Shown here: in pieces, positions 7,123 to 15,607 of the stretch
How positions within the stretch are numbered: the first letter of the stretch is position 1
How the letters are laid out: the number at the start of each line of letters is the position of its first letter
Source: an uncultured Ruminiclostridium sp.
GTDB lineage: Bacteria; Bacillota; Clostridia; Oscillospirales; Ruminococcaceae
Direction: 5' to 3'
NCBI GenBank assembly: GCA_947629925.1
Contig: CANRFO010000005.1
Span: forward strand, 1-64,000
DNA: 64,000 nt
Notes under the pieces: generated by a model
What the model saw: the letters and a program-made list of their open reading frames with translations, nothing else
Databases searched by the model: none
What the model was told of the DNA's origin: nothing
Program-made: the position numbers and the translations under genes

Positions 7123-8424
7123 CTATTCTTCAGTTTCTTCAGGCTTTTCAGTTATGCGTATATCCACCTTATAATCGCCTGTTATCCATGCAGTGACGTT
7201 CTGACCTGCTATACGCAAAGTAACTGTAAGATTTTTAACGCTTTCTTCCATCTGAATGCCTAAAAGGTTTACAGTTCCGATAATATCATCATGTGACAGG
7301 TTCTGGAGTACACCTGAAGGTCCGATAGCAGTAACTTCAATTTGATTTGTAACAAACGAATATTCATAGTTTGTATCGCCGTTCAGTATAGTGAAGTTAT
7401 CGGTCGAAACGGTAAATTCCAGATTACCATAGCTGTCGATATTATCAAAAGTAACTTGCGCCCGTCCTGTATTGGAAAGGTTTTTATACCCTTCGGGAAG
7501 GGAAATGGCAAGATTGATTCCTCCTTGAATATCTCTTGCTGTTATATTAGATAGATTTATTTCACCCACATCTATCTTTTCAAGGTTTTCAATGCTGACA
7601 TCTTCGGCAGGCGCAGCAATAGTTATTTCCTGCGGAAGTATATTGTGTTTGAGACTGTTTTTGTTAAAGTTGTCGGGATAAATTATCGAAACATTGAGAG
7701 GCAGAGTTTTTACTCGATAAACAGGAATCGTGATAGTATAATTGTTAGCCTTATATTCAAGTTCGGGATTGTTTATTTTTATCCCATCGGAATTATAAAG
7801 GCTTACTGTACCCTGAACCTCGGTGGTTTCTGTCATTGTCCCTTGGTATACAGGCTCAATTACGGCTCGTTCAACGGATTCAACAAGGGATTCTTCACCG
7901 CTTATTACAACTGTATCTGATGATAGTGTAATATCGTCTTCCTGTATCTGCAATTCATCTCCTACTGAAATCCCGCTCGTACTTATTTCAAGATTAAGAG
8001 TTTTGCTTATTCTTCGTTCAACCGTAATTTTTGAAGTCAAGTCTGAAGAAATAATTTCATAGTCATTATTTGCTTCTGCTTTTTTGCTGACATTTATGTT
8101 TACCACATGCGTTCCCGGCGTTGTTATTTCTGAAAGATCAAGCGATGCCGTGAAATCATCGGCGGTAAGCATACCTATCACATAACGTTTACCCTGAATC
8201 TGTATAGAAACCGTTTCATCATAATCAATTATCTGAAGATTTTCTTCTTTCATAGCAGAAGTAAGTTCAGCGGAGACAGGTATATCGTCTATATGGTCAT
8301 GAACATTCGGAAACAATTGTATAGATACTGCAAACCATATAATTATCGAAAAAACAACGGACATTATTATAGTTTTCAGATTTTTTACAAAAAAGTCTCC
8401 GATCCTTTTTAAAAATGATTTCAT
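7123..8424 (-). CDS. cdaR: YbbR-domain protein CdaR, regulator of diadenylate cyclase
   Basis: A 433-aa protein with one N-terminal membrane segment (about 17-38, after a Lys/Arg-rich start) followed by four repeated beta-rich YbbR domains outside the membrane. Each repeat can be seen as valine-rich strands ending near phrases such as PGTHVVNINV and the later proline-containing PVYRVKTLPLNV. CdaR-family proteins bind CdaA and modulate c-di-AMP output. It overlaps cdaA by 4 nt. The canonical third gene, glmM, does not follow; instead the unit ends at a terminator. The C-terminus ends in an acidic tail. Confidence 0.9.
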   Translation of the reverse strand: MKSFLKRIGDFFVKNLKTIIMSVVFSIIIWFAVSIQLFPNVHDHIDDIPVSAELTSAMKEENLQIIDYDETVSIQIQGKRYVIGMLTADDFTASLDLSEITTPGTHVVNINVSKKAEANNDYEIISSDLTSKITVERRISKTLNLEISTSGISVGDELQIQEDDITLSSDTVVISGEESLVESVERAVIEPVYQGTMTETTEVQGTVSLYNSDGIKINNPELEYKANNYTITIPVYRVKTLPLNVSIIYPDNFNKNSLKHNILPQEITIAAPAEDVSIENLEKIDVGEINLSNITARDIQGGINLAISLPEGYKNLSNTGRAQVTFDNIDSYGNLEFTVSTDNFTILNGDTNYEYSFVTNQIEVTAIGPSGVLQNLSHDDIIGTVNLLGIQMEESVKNLTVTLRIAGQNVTAWITGDYKVDIRITEKPEETEE

Positions 8425-9323
8425 TTCTTGTCCTCCTTGTTTTTGGTACCGGAGGAGTGCTTGCCGGATTTGTTTTTCTTCTGATTATCAGACGAAGTAT
8501 GGATAAGACGCTCGTTAAGGTAATTTTTTAATGTAACACCGGAATAATTTCTTGTAAGTGTTCCGTTTTCCGCAACAGAGATAACACCTGTTTCTTCCGA
8601 AACAACAATTATTATGGCGTCAGAAACTTCGCTCATGCCTATTGCCGCACGGTGCCTTGTACCAAGTTCCTTAGGAACAAGTTCTTCCTTAGCAGGCTTT
8701 GGAAGATAGCAAGCGGCAGCAAGAATAATACCGTCCCTCATTATTACCGCACCGTCATGAAGAGGAGTATTTGGTACGAAAATATTTCCGAAAAGTTCGG
8801 CACTTGGGATAGCGTTTATCAATGTTCCCGTTTCGATTTGTTCGCCAAGTTTCGTTTGCTGTTCTATTACTATAAGAGCGCCTGTGGATGTTCTTGAAAG
8901 GTTTTCGCAGGCTTTTGAAATGCTGTTTATTTCATTTACTATTTTTTCATTCTCTTCGCCTATGCTTCCTTCAAGCAGGAAAGGAAGTTTTTTGGACATT
9001 TTCGTTCGTCCCACGCGTTCAAGGATACGTCTCAGTTCAGGCTGAAACATTACTATTATAGCAAGAATACCTATGTTAAAGAATGTTTCCGCTATAAGCC
9101 CCATTACTTTAAATCCAAGCTGATCTAACAGAAACAATACAATAGCAAAAAATATTATTCCTTTTATAAGCTGTTCAGCTCTTGTTTCACGCATGAGTTT
9201 AATGCAGAAAAATAAAATCGCAGAAAGAAATATCATATCGAATATATCAACGATCGTGATATAGCTTATAACACTGCGAATATTATCCAGAATATCTGTA
9301 AGGTATGCAATCAAATGAAACAC
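8421..9323 (-). CDS. cdaA: Diadenylate cyclase CdaA (DacA)
   Basis: Makes c-di-AMP from two ATP at the membrane; c-di-AMP controls potassium, osmolyte and cell-wall homeostasis. The 300-aa protein has about three N-terminal TM helices (roughly 30-95) and a DAC domain with the DGA motif at 190-192 (PLHDGAVIM) and RHR at 223-225 (GTRHRAAIG), both needed for catalysis. The C-terminus is Lys/Ser-rich and disordered. The called GTG start has a Shine-Dalgarno-like AGTAGG touching it; a TTG three codons later (9314) is better spaced and may be the true start. Co-transcribed with cdaR. Confidence 0.95.
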   Translation of the reverse strand: MFHLIAYLTDILDNIRSVISYITIVDIFDMIFLSAILFFCIKLMRETRAEQLIKGIIFFAIVLFLLDQLGFKVMGLIAETFFNIGILAIIVMFQPELRRILERVGRTKMSKKLPFLLEGSIGEENEKIVNEINSISKACENLSRTSTGALIVIEQQTKLGEQIETGTLINAIPSAELFGNIFVPNTPLHDGAVIMRDGIILAAACYLPKPAKEELVPKELGTRHRAAIGMSEVSDAIIIVVSEETGVISVAENGTLTRNYSGVTLKNYLNERLIHTSSDNQKKNKSGKHSSGTKNKEDKK

Positions 9324-9366
9324 CTACTTTATATGACCGTAATAAAACGGATACTTTCTTAAAATA

Positions 9367-9395
9367 ATTCTACCATAAAATTAAATGCTTTTCAA
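9367..9395 (-). promoter_or_regulatory. SigA promoter of cdaA-cdaR
   Basis: Minus strand TTGAAA (9390-9395), 17-nt spacer, TAGAAT (9367-9372). Confidence 0.7.
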
Positions 9396-9466
9396 TATTT
9401 TTTCTGATTTTTTTATTCTACTTTAATGAATTTTTGATTTATTTATGAAAGAATGGATATAAATAA

Positions 9467-9498
9467 AAGACCCGTGCGGATATTTTTGCACGGGTCTT
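9467..9498 (-). terminator. Terminator of the ABC transporter gene
   Basis: Stem AAGACCCGTGC / GCACGGGTCTT; on the minus strand it is followed by TTATTTATA. It lies about 30 nt past the transporter stop. Nothing else is visible in 9396-9528. Confidence 0.85.
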
Positions 9499-9528
9499 AA
9501 AAAATCATTTACCGATTAGCTTTATCAT

Positions 9529-12486
9529 TTATTCAGTCCTCAGCGCTTCAACAGGATCTTTCTTTGCAGCTACCCTTGAGGGAATAATGCCTGCTATCAA
9601 TGTAAGTATCATGCTTATTATTACAAGTATTGCCGCCCCTATTCCCGGAAGTATAGCTGTAAGCCCTTTGATTTCCGTTAAGCTGTACAATATTGCGTTA
9701 ATAGGTATCAGCAGGAGCAGTGAAACTCCTATGCCTATAATTCCTGATACAAGTCCCACTATCAATGTTTCAGCGTTGAAAACCGTTGAAATATCGTGCT
9801 TTGAAGCGCCGATAGCGCGAAGAATACCGATTTCTCTCGTACGCTCAAGTACAGAAATATATGTTATTATTCCTATCATTATTGATGAAACCACCAGTGA
9901 AATACCGACAAATGCGATGAGCAGATAGGAGATACCGCTGATTATATCGGTTATAGATGACATCAGCAGCGCCACATAATCTGTGTATTTTATTTCGTCA
10001 TCTTCTGAAACAGAGTCATTGTAATTCTTTATTGCTTCGGATATTTTATCCTTATCCTCAAATGTTTTTGCATATATGTGCATTGACGAGGGGTCGTCAA
10101 AATCTGCATATCCGAGTGTTGAAAGTACGCTGTCATAATCGCTTTCGGAAAATTCATCAGGTGTATAATTTTCAAAAAGCAAAGCATATTGTTCATCTGT
10201 GAACGCAGCCATATCAAGCGCTGCCGCAAGCTGTTCGGATGTCATTGATGCGAGCTGCTGCTGTACCGCCTGAGCGTATTGTTGTGCGTATTGTGAACCG
10301 ATTGCTTCGGCTGCATATCCGAAAAGCGTCTCATCATCCATCTGATTTATATAAGATAAAACGGAATCGGCGTCAACTCCCATATTTTGAGCATACATCT
10401 CAGCGACCTGCTGTTCAAGCTCTTCACGGGTATATTGAGAAAGGTATTGCTGAGCGTATTCCTGCACTTCGTTTTCGTCGGGCTGTGACATAATGAATCT
10501 GTATATATCAGCCTTATCGGGTATATCGGCTTTTGACAGGAATTCATTTACGCGATTGGCCATTTCCTGAGCGGACGGTTCAACATAATCGTCGGTTTTA
10601 AAAGGAAGACCTGAAATTACGTCTGTGTCAGGATCGTCTATCTGCTGTTTTAATATATCGCTATCGTTCGTTTTTTCTATTACATAATCAGTCAGACCTT
10701 TTGTATAACCGATGTATCCGTTGAGCATGGTGGCAGTTGCACTTTCGCTTGGACGAATAAATCCTGTTATTTTTAATTTAAGACCTATTTCATCGGAATT
10801 GTACAGATATTCAAGCCCCGTATCGCTTTCTGTAAGATCAATGTGTCCTTTTCCGTTTTCACCTGTCTGATAATATTCGCATGGGAGAATAAGTTTTAGC
10901 TCTTTTTCACAAAGCTCTTCGTAAGTCCATTCGGTCTTTCCGTAATCATCTATATATTCACCGTTCATTACCTTTGACATAAGATCCGGGAGCTTTTCTG
11001 TGTCCTTAAGACCGAGAGTATACATAACTATATCAGGAAGTTCATTTCTTCTTGTCAGCACAATGACTATTTCATCATAGTTCTGAGGCCAGCTCCCGTA
11101 AACGAGATCATACTGATTTTTAAGTATGTCGTTTACAGGAGAACCGTCGTCCGCAGGAAGAAGTTCTTCCCACATTTCCATTCCGCTCATTGCCATCATG
11201 GGGGAATCGCTCTGGAATACACTGCTCATGCCGACAGTGTTTGTCATTACTTCCGCAAGATCCGCTTTCATAATGTTTCCTGAATCTTCTTTTGTGAAAA
11301 CAGGCATTTTAATGTTATAGGAATATGAAATTGCGCTCGCATATTTCTGAATTTCTTCGTTGGAATCAACATATTCCTTGAAAGCCTTCATGTTGTTTGT
11401 CTGCCTTGCAGATGAGTTTAAAGCATTGAATACCTCGTAGACGTTAGTATTTGCTCTTACCATTTCTGTTTCAGGCTCATTTTCATCGGCATCGTCATCA
11501 CTGTCATCGTCGATGTCTCTGTCCATTATGGAACCGAAAAGGCTGCTTAGATCTGTGCTTTCTTTAAGTATATCTATCGGATATGACGACAGGGTTTCTT
11601 CCTGAACAGTATTGATATAATTGTTTATACCTGTTGAAAGAGACAGGATAAGCGCAATACCGATTATACCTATTGAGCCTGCGAAAGATGTAAGTAAAGT
11701 ACGTCCTTTTTTTGTAAGGAGGTTGTTGAGCGATAGAGAAACCGCAGTAAAAAACGACATTGAAACACGTTTTTTCTTTTCTTTTACTTCTGAGTCGTTT
11801 TTTGGCGCTTCATATGGATCAGTATCGCTCAGTATGGCTCCATCCTTGACCCTGACTATCCTTGTGGCGTATTGTTCGGCAAGCTCAGGATTATGTGTTA
11901 CCAGTATAACAAGACGGTCGTTCGCTATTTCCTTTAATAATTCCATAACCTGAACGCTGGTTTCGCTGTCCAAAGCACCTGTGGGTTCATCAGCAAGAAG
12001 AATATCAGGGTTGTTTATCAAAGCTCGCGCAATAGCGACGCGCTGCATTTGTCCGCCCGACATCTGATTGGGCTTTTTGTGCAGCTGGTCTCCCAAACCG
12101 ACTCTTTTCAGCGCTTCAATTGCTCTTTTTTTCCTTTCGGATTTAGACACCCCCGAAATTGTAAGAGCCAGCTCTACGTTTGCAAGAACCGTCTGATGGG
12201 GTATAAGATTATAACTTTGAAAAATAAATCCTATGGAATGGTTTCTGTATGCATCCCAGTCTCTGTCCTTATATTTTTTCGTTGATACGCCGTTTATTAT
12301 CAGATCGCCTGATGTGCAGTGATCAAGACCGCCGATAATATTCAGCATTGTGGTCTTACCGCAGCCTGAATGTCCGAGAACAGCAACAAACTCATTTTTG
12401 CGGAATGTAATGTTTATACCGTTTAGTGCGGTTACAACATTATCCTTTTCGCCGTATTTTTTTACTACATCTTTTAGCTGAAGCAT
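9529..12486 (-). CDS. Fused ABC ATPase-permease (MacB/FtsX type) with giant extracytoplasmic insert
   Basis: A 985-aa single-chain half-transporter. Residues 1-225 form a LolD/MacB-type ATPase: Walker [11 protein letters not shown]-loop [10 protein letters not shown], signature [15 protein letters not shown], Walker [14 protein letters not shown] membrane helix near 262-285 ([13 protein letters not shown]) is followed by about 570 residues outside the membrane. That insert holds an acidic patch ([14 protein letters not shown]) and a Gln/Ala/Glu-rich helical stretch (about 680-790). Three further TM helices with FtsX motifs ([15 protein letters not shown]) close the protein, ending PVEALRTE. 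Probably mechanotransmission or export of peptide/lipid substrates across the envelope; the substrate is unknown. AAGGAG site before the ATG. Divergent from an XRE regulator that may control it. Confidence 0.9.
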   Translation of the reverse strand: MLQLKDVVKKYGEKDNVVTALNGINITFRKNEFVAVLGHSGCGKTTMLNIIGGLDHCTSGDLIINGVSTKKYKDRDWDAYRNHSIGFIFQSYNLIPHQTVLANVELALTISGVSKSERKKRAIEALKRVGLGDQLHKKPNQMSGGQMQRVAIARALINNPDILLADEPTGALDSETSVQVMELLKEIANDRLVILVTHNPELAEQYATRIVRVKDGAILSDTDPYEAPKNDSEVKEKKKRVSMSFFTAVSLSLNNLLTKKGRTLLTSFAGSIGIIGIALILSLSTGINNYINTVQEETLSSYPIDILKESTDLSSLFGSIMDRDIDDDSDDDADENEPETEMVRANTNVYEVFNALNSSARQTNNMKAFKEYVDSNEEIQKYASAISYSYNIKMPVFTKEDSGNIMKADLAEVMTNTVGMSSVFQSDSPMMAMSGMEMWEELLPADDGSPVNDILKNQYDLVYGSWPQNYDEIVIVLTRRNELPDIVMYTLGLKDTEKLPDLMSKVMNGEYIDDYGKTEWTYEELCEKELKLILPCEYYQTGENGKGHIDLTESDTGLEYLYNSDEIGLKLKITGFIRPSESATATMLNGYIGYTKGLTDYVIEKTNDSDILKQQIDDPDTDVISGLPFKTDDYVEPSAQEMANRVNEFLSKADIPDKADIYRFIMSQPDENEVQEYAQQYLSQYTREELEQQVAEMYAQNMGVDADSVLSYINQMDDETLFGYAAEAIGSQYAQQYAQAVQQQLASMTSEQLAAALDMAAFTDEQYALLFENYTPDEFSESDYDSVLSTLGYADFDDPSSMHIYAKTFEDKDKISEAIKNYNDSVSEDDEIKYTDYVALLMSSITDIISGISYLLIAFVGISLVVSSIMIGIITYISVLERTREIGILRAIGASKHDISTVFNAETLIVGLVSGIIGIGVSLLLLIPINAILYSLTEIKGLTAILPGIGAAILVIISMILTLIAGIIPSRVAAKKDPVEALRTE

Positions 12487-12565
12487 TTGTCTACTCCTTT
12501 TCAGTACGATTTTGCAGTTTATCTATCGTAAAATAAATAATACATACTTGAAAAAATACACAAAC

Positions 12566-12594
12566 ATTATATTTCAATTTGGTAATTTTGTCAA
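12566..12594 (-). promoter_or_regulatory. SigA promoter of ABC transporter gene
   Basis: Perfect minus-strand TTGACA (12589-12594), 17-nt spacer, TATAAT (12566-12571). Confidence 0.85.
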
Positions 12595-12635
12595 TCTAAT
12601 AAATTAAATTTTCATTATATGTTCACATTATTTAT

Positions 12636-12650
12636 TCAACCTAAAGTTGA
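12636..12650. promoter_or_regulatory. Inverted repeat, possible operator
   Basis: TCAAC-5-GTTGA perfect inverted repeat between the two divergent promoters, 20 nt upstream of the regulator's -35. The size suits a dimeric XRE protein, but the match is short and could be chance. Confidence 0.3.
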
Positions 12651-12670
12651 TAGATTCTAAAACAAGTTAA

Positions 12671-12699
12671 TTGTAAAAACGTTGCTTTTATGATAGAAT
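12671..12699 (+). promoter_or_regulatory. SigA promoter of the XRE regulator gene
   Basis: TTGTAA (12671-12676), 17-nt spacer, TAGAAT (12694-12699). Confidence 0.7.
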
Positions 12700-12731
12700 A
12701 AAGTCAAATAAATTAGAAAGGAAAATATAAA

Positions 12732-13409
12732 ATGGAAATAAGGATAAGTGATTGTATCAGAAAAAAGCGCCGTGAGATGGATATAAGCCAAGAAGCTCTT
12801 GCCAACGAGTTCGGAGTCAGCGTTCAGGCAGTAAGTAAATGGGAAACAGGAGCGTCGTTTCCTGATATAACTCTTCTTCCCAAAATAGCAGAATTTTTTG
12901 AAATGACGATAGACGATCTGTTTTACAACAAAGAAACAAGCAGTAAATCGGTTTTTTACGACGAAATTCCAAATGACGACAAATTGCGTATCATACAATT
13001 AAAAGGAAATACTGTCCTTACATCTGACATATACGACCCGAATATACGCATTGTGCTGGAAATGCCTGACACAATTAAAAACGATAAACATCTTGGTTGT
13101 TCTTTTGAAATATGGGGCAGCGCAGATATAAAAGGCAGCATAAGCGGAAATGTTAATGCGGGCGGCGGTATAAACTGCGGCAGTATCGGAGGAAATGTCA
13201 ATGCAGGAGATGGTATAAACTGCGGTAATATCGGGGGAAATGTCAATGCAGGCGACGGGATTTGTTGTGGCAACATTTCGGGAGATGCTGTTGCAGGAGA
13301 CGGAATTTGCTGCGGTGATATAGGAAACAATGCAAAATCAGAAGGCGATATACACTGCAGAAAAATAAAGGGTAATGCCACCTGCGGCGGAAACATAATA
13401 TGTGAATAA
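12732..13409 (+). CDS. XRE-family regulator fused to 15-residue glycine/cysteine repeats
   Basis: A 225-aa protein. Residues 1-65 are a clear helix-turn-helix of the XRE/Cro type (SQEALANEFGVSVQAVSKWETG, then SFPDITLLPKIAEFFEMTIDDLF). Residues about 75-130 form a beta-rich linker. Residues 139-225 are six tandem 15-mers of the form GNVNAGDGINCGNIG, most with Cys at position 11 and two with CC. The glycine/asparagine spacing looks like a short left-handed or right-handed beta-solenoid, as in polymer-forming bactofilin-like domains. The repeat could oligomerise the regulator or sense metal or redox state through Cys. It is divergent from the transporter gene, a probable target. AAAGGAAA site before the ATG. 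Confidence 0.88.
   Translation: MEIRISDCIRKKRREMDISQEALANEFGVSVQAVSKWETGASFPDITLLPKIAEFFEMTIDDLFYNKETSSKSVFYDEIPNDDKLRIIQLKGNTVLTSDIYDPNIRIVLEMPDTIKNDKHLGCSFEIWGSADIKGSISGNVNAGGGINCGSIGGNVNAGDGINCGNIGGNVNAGDGICCGNISGDAVAGDGICCGDIGNNAKSEGDIHCRKIKGNATCGGNIICE
13146..13406 (+). repeat. Coding tandem repeat, 45-bp unit x ~6
   Basis: Units begin at 13146, 13191, 13236, 13281, 13326 and 13371 (last partial), all in frame. The first four are nearly identical at the DNA level, while the last two are diverged. Similarity between units suggests unequal crossing-over or slippage could vary copy number. Confidence 0.85.
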
Positions 13410-13428
13410 TTTAATCTATTTCAGAATG

Positions 13429-13452
13429 GCTGACGGCAACGTCAGCTTTTTT
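13429..13452 (+). terminator. Terminator after the XRE regulator
   Basis: GCTGACG-gcaa-CGTCAGC perfect hairpin followed by six T. Confidence 0.85.
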
Positions 13453-13480
13453 GTTTCTTTAAAAATATTTTTAAAAACAT

Positions 13481-13509
13481 TTGAAAAATCTTCCGAAAAA
13501 TGTTATAAT
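13481..13509 (+). promoter_or_regulatory. SigA promoter of the topoisomerase operon
   Basis: TTGAAA (13481-13486), 17-nt spacer, TATAAT (13504-13509). Confidence 0.75.
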
Positions 13510-13559
13510 ATTATGGTATTTATTTTAAAAAGCTACAATCAAGATTTGGAGTTTAAAAT

Positions 13560-15554
13560 ATGGCGAAAAATAATTACGGTGATAACAGCATAGTTGCTTT
13601 AAAAGGACCTGATCAGGTTCGCAAAAGACCTGCGGTAATATTCGGCTCGGACGGTATAGAGGGCTGTCAGCATTCAGTCTTTGAAATACTTTCAAATTCA
13701 ATCGATGAAGCCCGTGAAGGATATGGCAAAAGAATCGAAATAACAAAATTTCTTGACAATTCGATAGAAGTTGTAGACAACGGGCGCGGAATACCCATAG
13801 ATTATAACAATAATGAAGAAAAATATAACTGGGAACTTGCATTCTGCACCTTATACGCAGGTGGTAAATACGATAACAACAGCGGAGATAACTACACTTT
13901 TGCGCTTGGCTTGAACGGCTTGGGACTTTGCGCTACTCAGTTTGCCTCCGAATACATGGAAGTTGTCAGCGATAACGGAACATGGCAGTACAGCTTGAGG
14001 TTTGAAAAAGGATTTAACGTAACCGTCAATGAAAATGAAAAAGGATTTATAAGAAAAAAATCAACAGGAAAAACAGGCACAAGAACAAGATGGAAACCTG
14101 ATCTTGAAGTTTTCACACAAATAGATATTTCTGATGAATATTTCTTTGATGTCCTCCGCAGGCAGTCTATCGTAAATGACGGTTTGGAATTTATTTTCCG
14201 CAAAGAAACAGCTTCAGGTGAGTTTGAAGAGCATAAATTCTGCTATGAAAACGGTATTGATGATTACCTTGAGGAGATCGCAGGCGAGGACGCTTTGACT
14301 GTTCCTCAGCATTGGCAGGCACAGAAGCAGGGGCGTGACCGTGAGGACAGACCAGAATACAAAGTAAAGCTAAGAGCGGCGTTTGTTTTTTCAAACAAAG
14401 TCAATCTTATTGAGCATTATCATAATTCAAGCTGGCTTGAACACGGCGGAAGTCCTGATAAAGCAATGAGACAGGCTTTTGTGTATCAGATAGACGCCTA
14501 TCTCAAAAATAACAACAAATATCAGAAAAACGAAAGCAAAATAGCTTTTAATGATATTGAAGACAGTCTTATATTCCTTTCTTCAAATTTTTCTACTCAG
14601 ACCAGTTATGAAAATCAGACCAAAAAGGCGATAAATAACAAGTTTATTCAAGACGCCATGTCCGATTGGCTGAAGCATAATCTTGAAGTTTATTTCATTG
14701 AAAATCCTGATGAAGCCGTTAGAATATGCGAACAAGTCCTTGTAAACAAGCGCTCCAGAGAAAACGCGGATAAAATGCGCCAGAATCTCAAGAAAAAACT
14801 TGAAGGCAATATTGACCTGAGCAACCGCGTTGAAAAATTTGTAGATTGCCGCAGCAGGGATATTTCCAAGCGAGAGCTTTATATAGTGGAAGGCGACTCG
14901 GCTATGGGCGCGGTAAAGCTTGCGCGGGATTCTGAGTATCAGGCTATAATGCCTGTAAGAGGCAAAATACTGAACTGCCTGAAAGCAGGGTATGATAAAA
15001 TCTTCAAGAGCGAGATAATAACGAATCTGCTTAAAGTACTCGGCTGCGGAGTTGAAGTACAGAGCAAGGCAAATAAAGATCTTTCCAATTTCAGCCTTGA
15101 TAATCTGCGCTGGAATAAAATCGTTATCTGTACAGATGCAGATTATGACGGCTATCAAATAAGAACTTTGATCCTTGCGATGCTTTATAGGCTCACTCCG
15201 ACGCTCATACAGGAGGGATATGTTTATATAGCCGAATCTCCTTTGTATGAAATAGAGTGCAGGGAACAAACATATTTTGCTTACACAGAACCTGAAAAAA
15301 ATCGCATTTTAAACAGCATTGAAGGTAAAAAATACACAATACAGCGTTCAAAAGGATTAGGTGAAAATGAGCCTGAAATGATGTCGCTTACCACCATGAA
15401 TCCTGAAACGAGACGTTTGATAAAAGTAATGCCAAGTGATGTGGAAGCAACGCAGGAGATATTTGATATGCTTATGGGCGACAATATTGCTGCAAGAAAG
15501 GATTATATCGCCCAATACGGAAGCAAGTATCTCGATCTTATCGATGTAAGCTGA
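13560..15554 (+). CDS. Type IIA topoisomerase ATPase subunit, divergent GyrB/ParE
   Basis: A 664-aa B-subunit that hydrolyses ATP to drive strand passage. GHKL ATPase motifs: EILSNSIDEA (N box), DNGRGIPI (G1) and GLNGLGLCAT (G2). Then the transducer, then a TOPRIM domain with YIVEGDSAMGA, CTDADYDGYQIRTLIL and the GyrB tail motif QRSKGLGENEPEMM. The usual RKRPGMYIGST near the N-terminus reads RKRPAVIFGSD, and HHLVYE reads CQHSVFE, so this is a diverged paralogue rather than the canonical gyrase subunit. The partner gene follows 53 nt downstream, which indicates topoisomerase IV (ParE) or a lineage-specific second enzyme. I leave the symbol blank for that reason. Confidence 0.9.
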   Translation: MAKNNYGDNSIVALKGPDQVRKRPAVIFGSDGIEGCQHSVFEILSNSIDEAREGYGKRIEITKFLDNSIEVVDNGRGIPIDYNNNEEKYNWELAFCTLYAGGKYDNNSGDNYTFALGLNGLGLCATQFASEYMEVVSDNGTWQYSLRFEKGFNVTVNENEKGFIRKKSTGKTGTRTRWKPDLEVFTQIDISDEYFFDVLRRQSIVNDGLEFIFRKETASGEFEEHKFCYENGIDDYLEEIAGEDALTVPQHWQAQKQGRDREDRPEYKVKLRAAFVFSNKVNLIEHYHNSSWLEHGGSPDKAMRQAFVYQIDAYLKNNNKYQKNESKIAFNDIEDSLIFLSSNFSTQTSYENQTKKAINNKFIQDAMSDWLKHNLEVYFIENPDEAVRICEQVLVNKRSRENADKMRQNLKKKLEGNIDLSNRVEKFVDCRSRDISKRELYIVEGDSAMGAVKLARDSEYQAIMPVRGKILNCLKAGYDKIFKSEIITNLLKVLGCGVEVQSKANKDLSNFSLDNLRWNKIVICTDADYDGYQIRTLILAMLYRLTPTLIQEGYVYIAESPLYEIECREQTYFAYTEPEKNRILNSIEGKKYTIQRSKGLGENEPEMMSLTTMNPETRRLIKVMPSDVEATQEIFDMLMGDNIAARKDYIAQYGSKYLDLIDVS

Positions 15555-15572
15555 TAAGCACATAAATAAAAT

Positions 15573-15607
15573 AAGGAGAGCTTTCCCGACGGAAGCAAGT
15601 CAAAGAA
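15573..15607 (+). promoter_or_regulatory. Shine-Dalgarno-hairpin-start leader of the GyrA/ParC-like gene
   Basis: AAGGAGA (15573-15579) is followed at once by a 6-bp hairpin, GCTTTCC (15580-15586, one bulged T) with GGAAGC (15591-15596), then 11 nt and TTG (15608). No other ribosome site fits, so folding of this hairpin is what makes the TTG start plausible. Confidence 0.5.

Noticed and set aside
12956-13396. Open antisense frame of 146 codons over the repeat
   Set aside because: It mirrors the repetitive codons of the XRE gene; no ribosome site and a Pro/Ser-rich low-complexity product.
13146-13406. Regular 45-bp repeats that could be mistaken for a CRISPR array
   Set aside because: The repeats are in frame, have no spacers and encode a 15-residue protein repeat.
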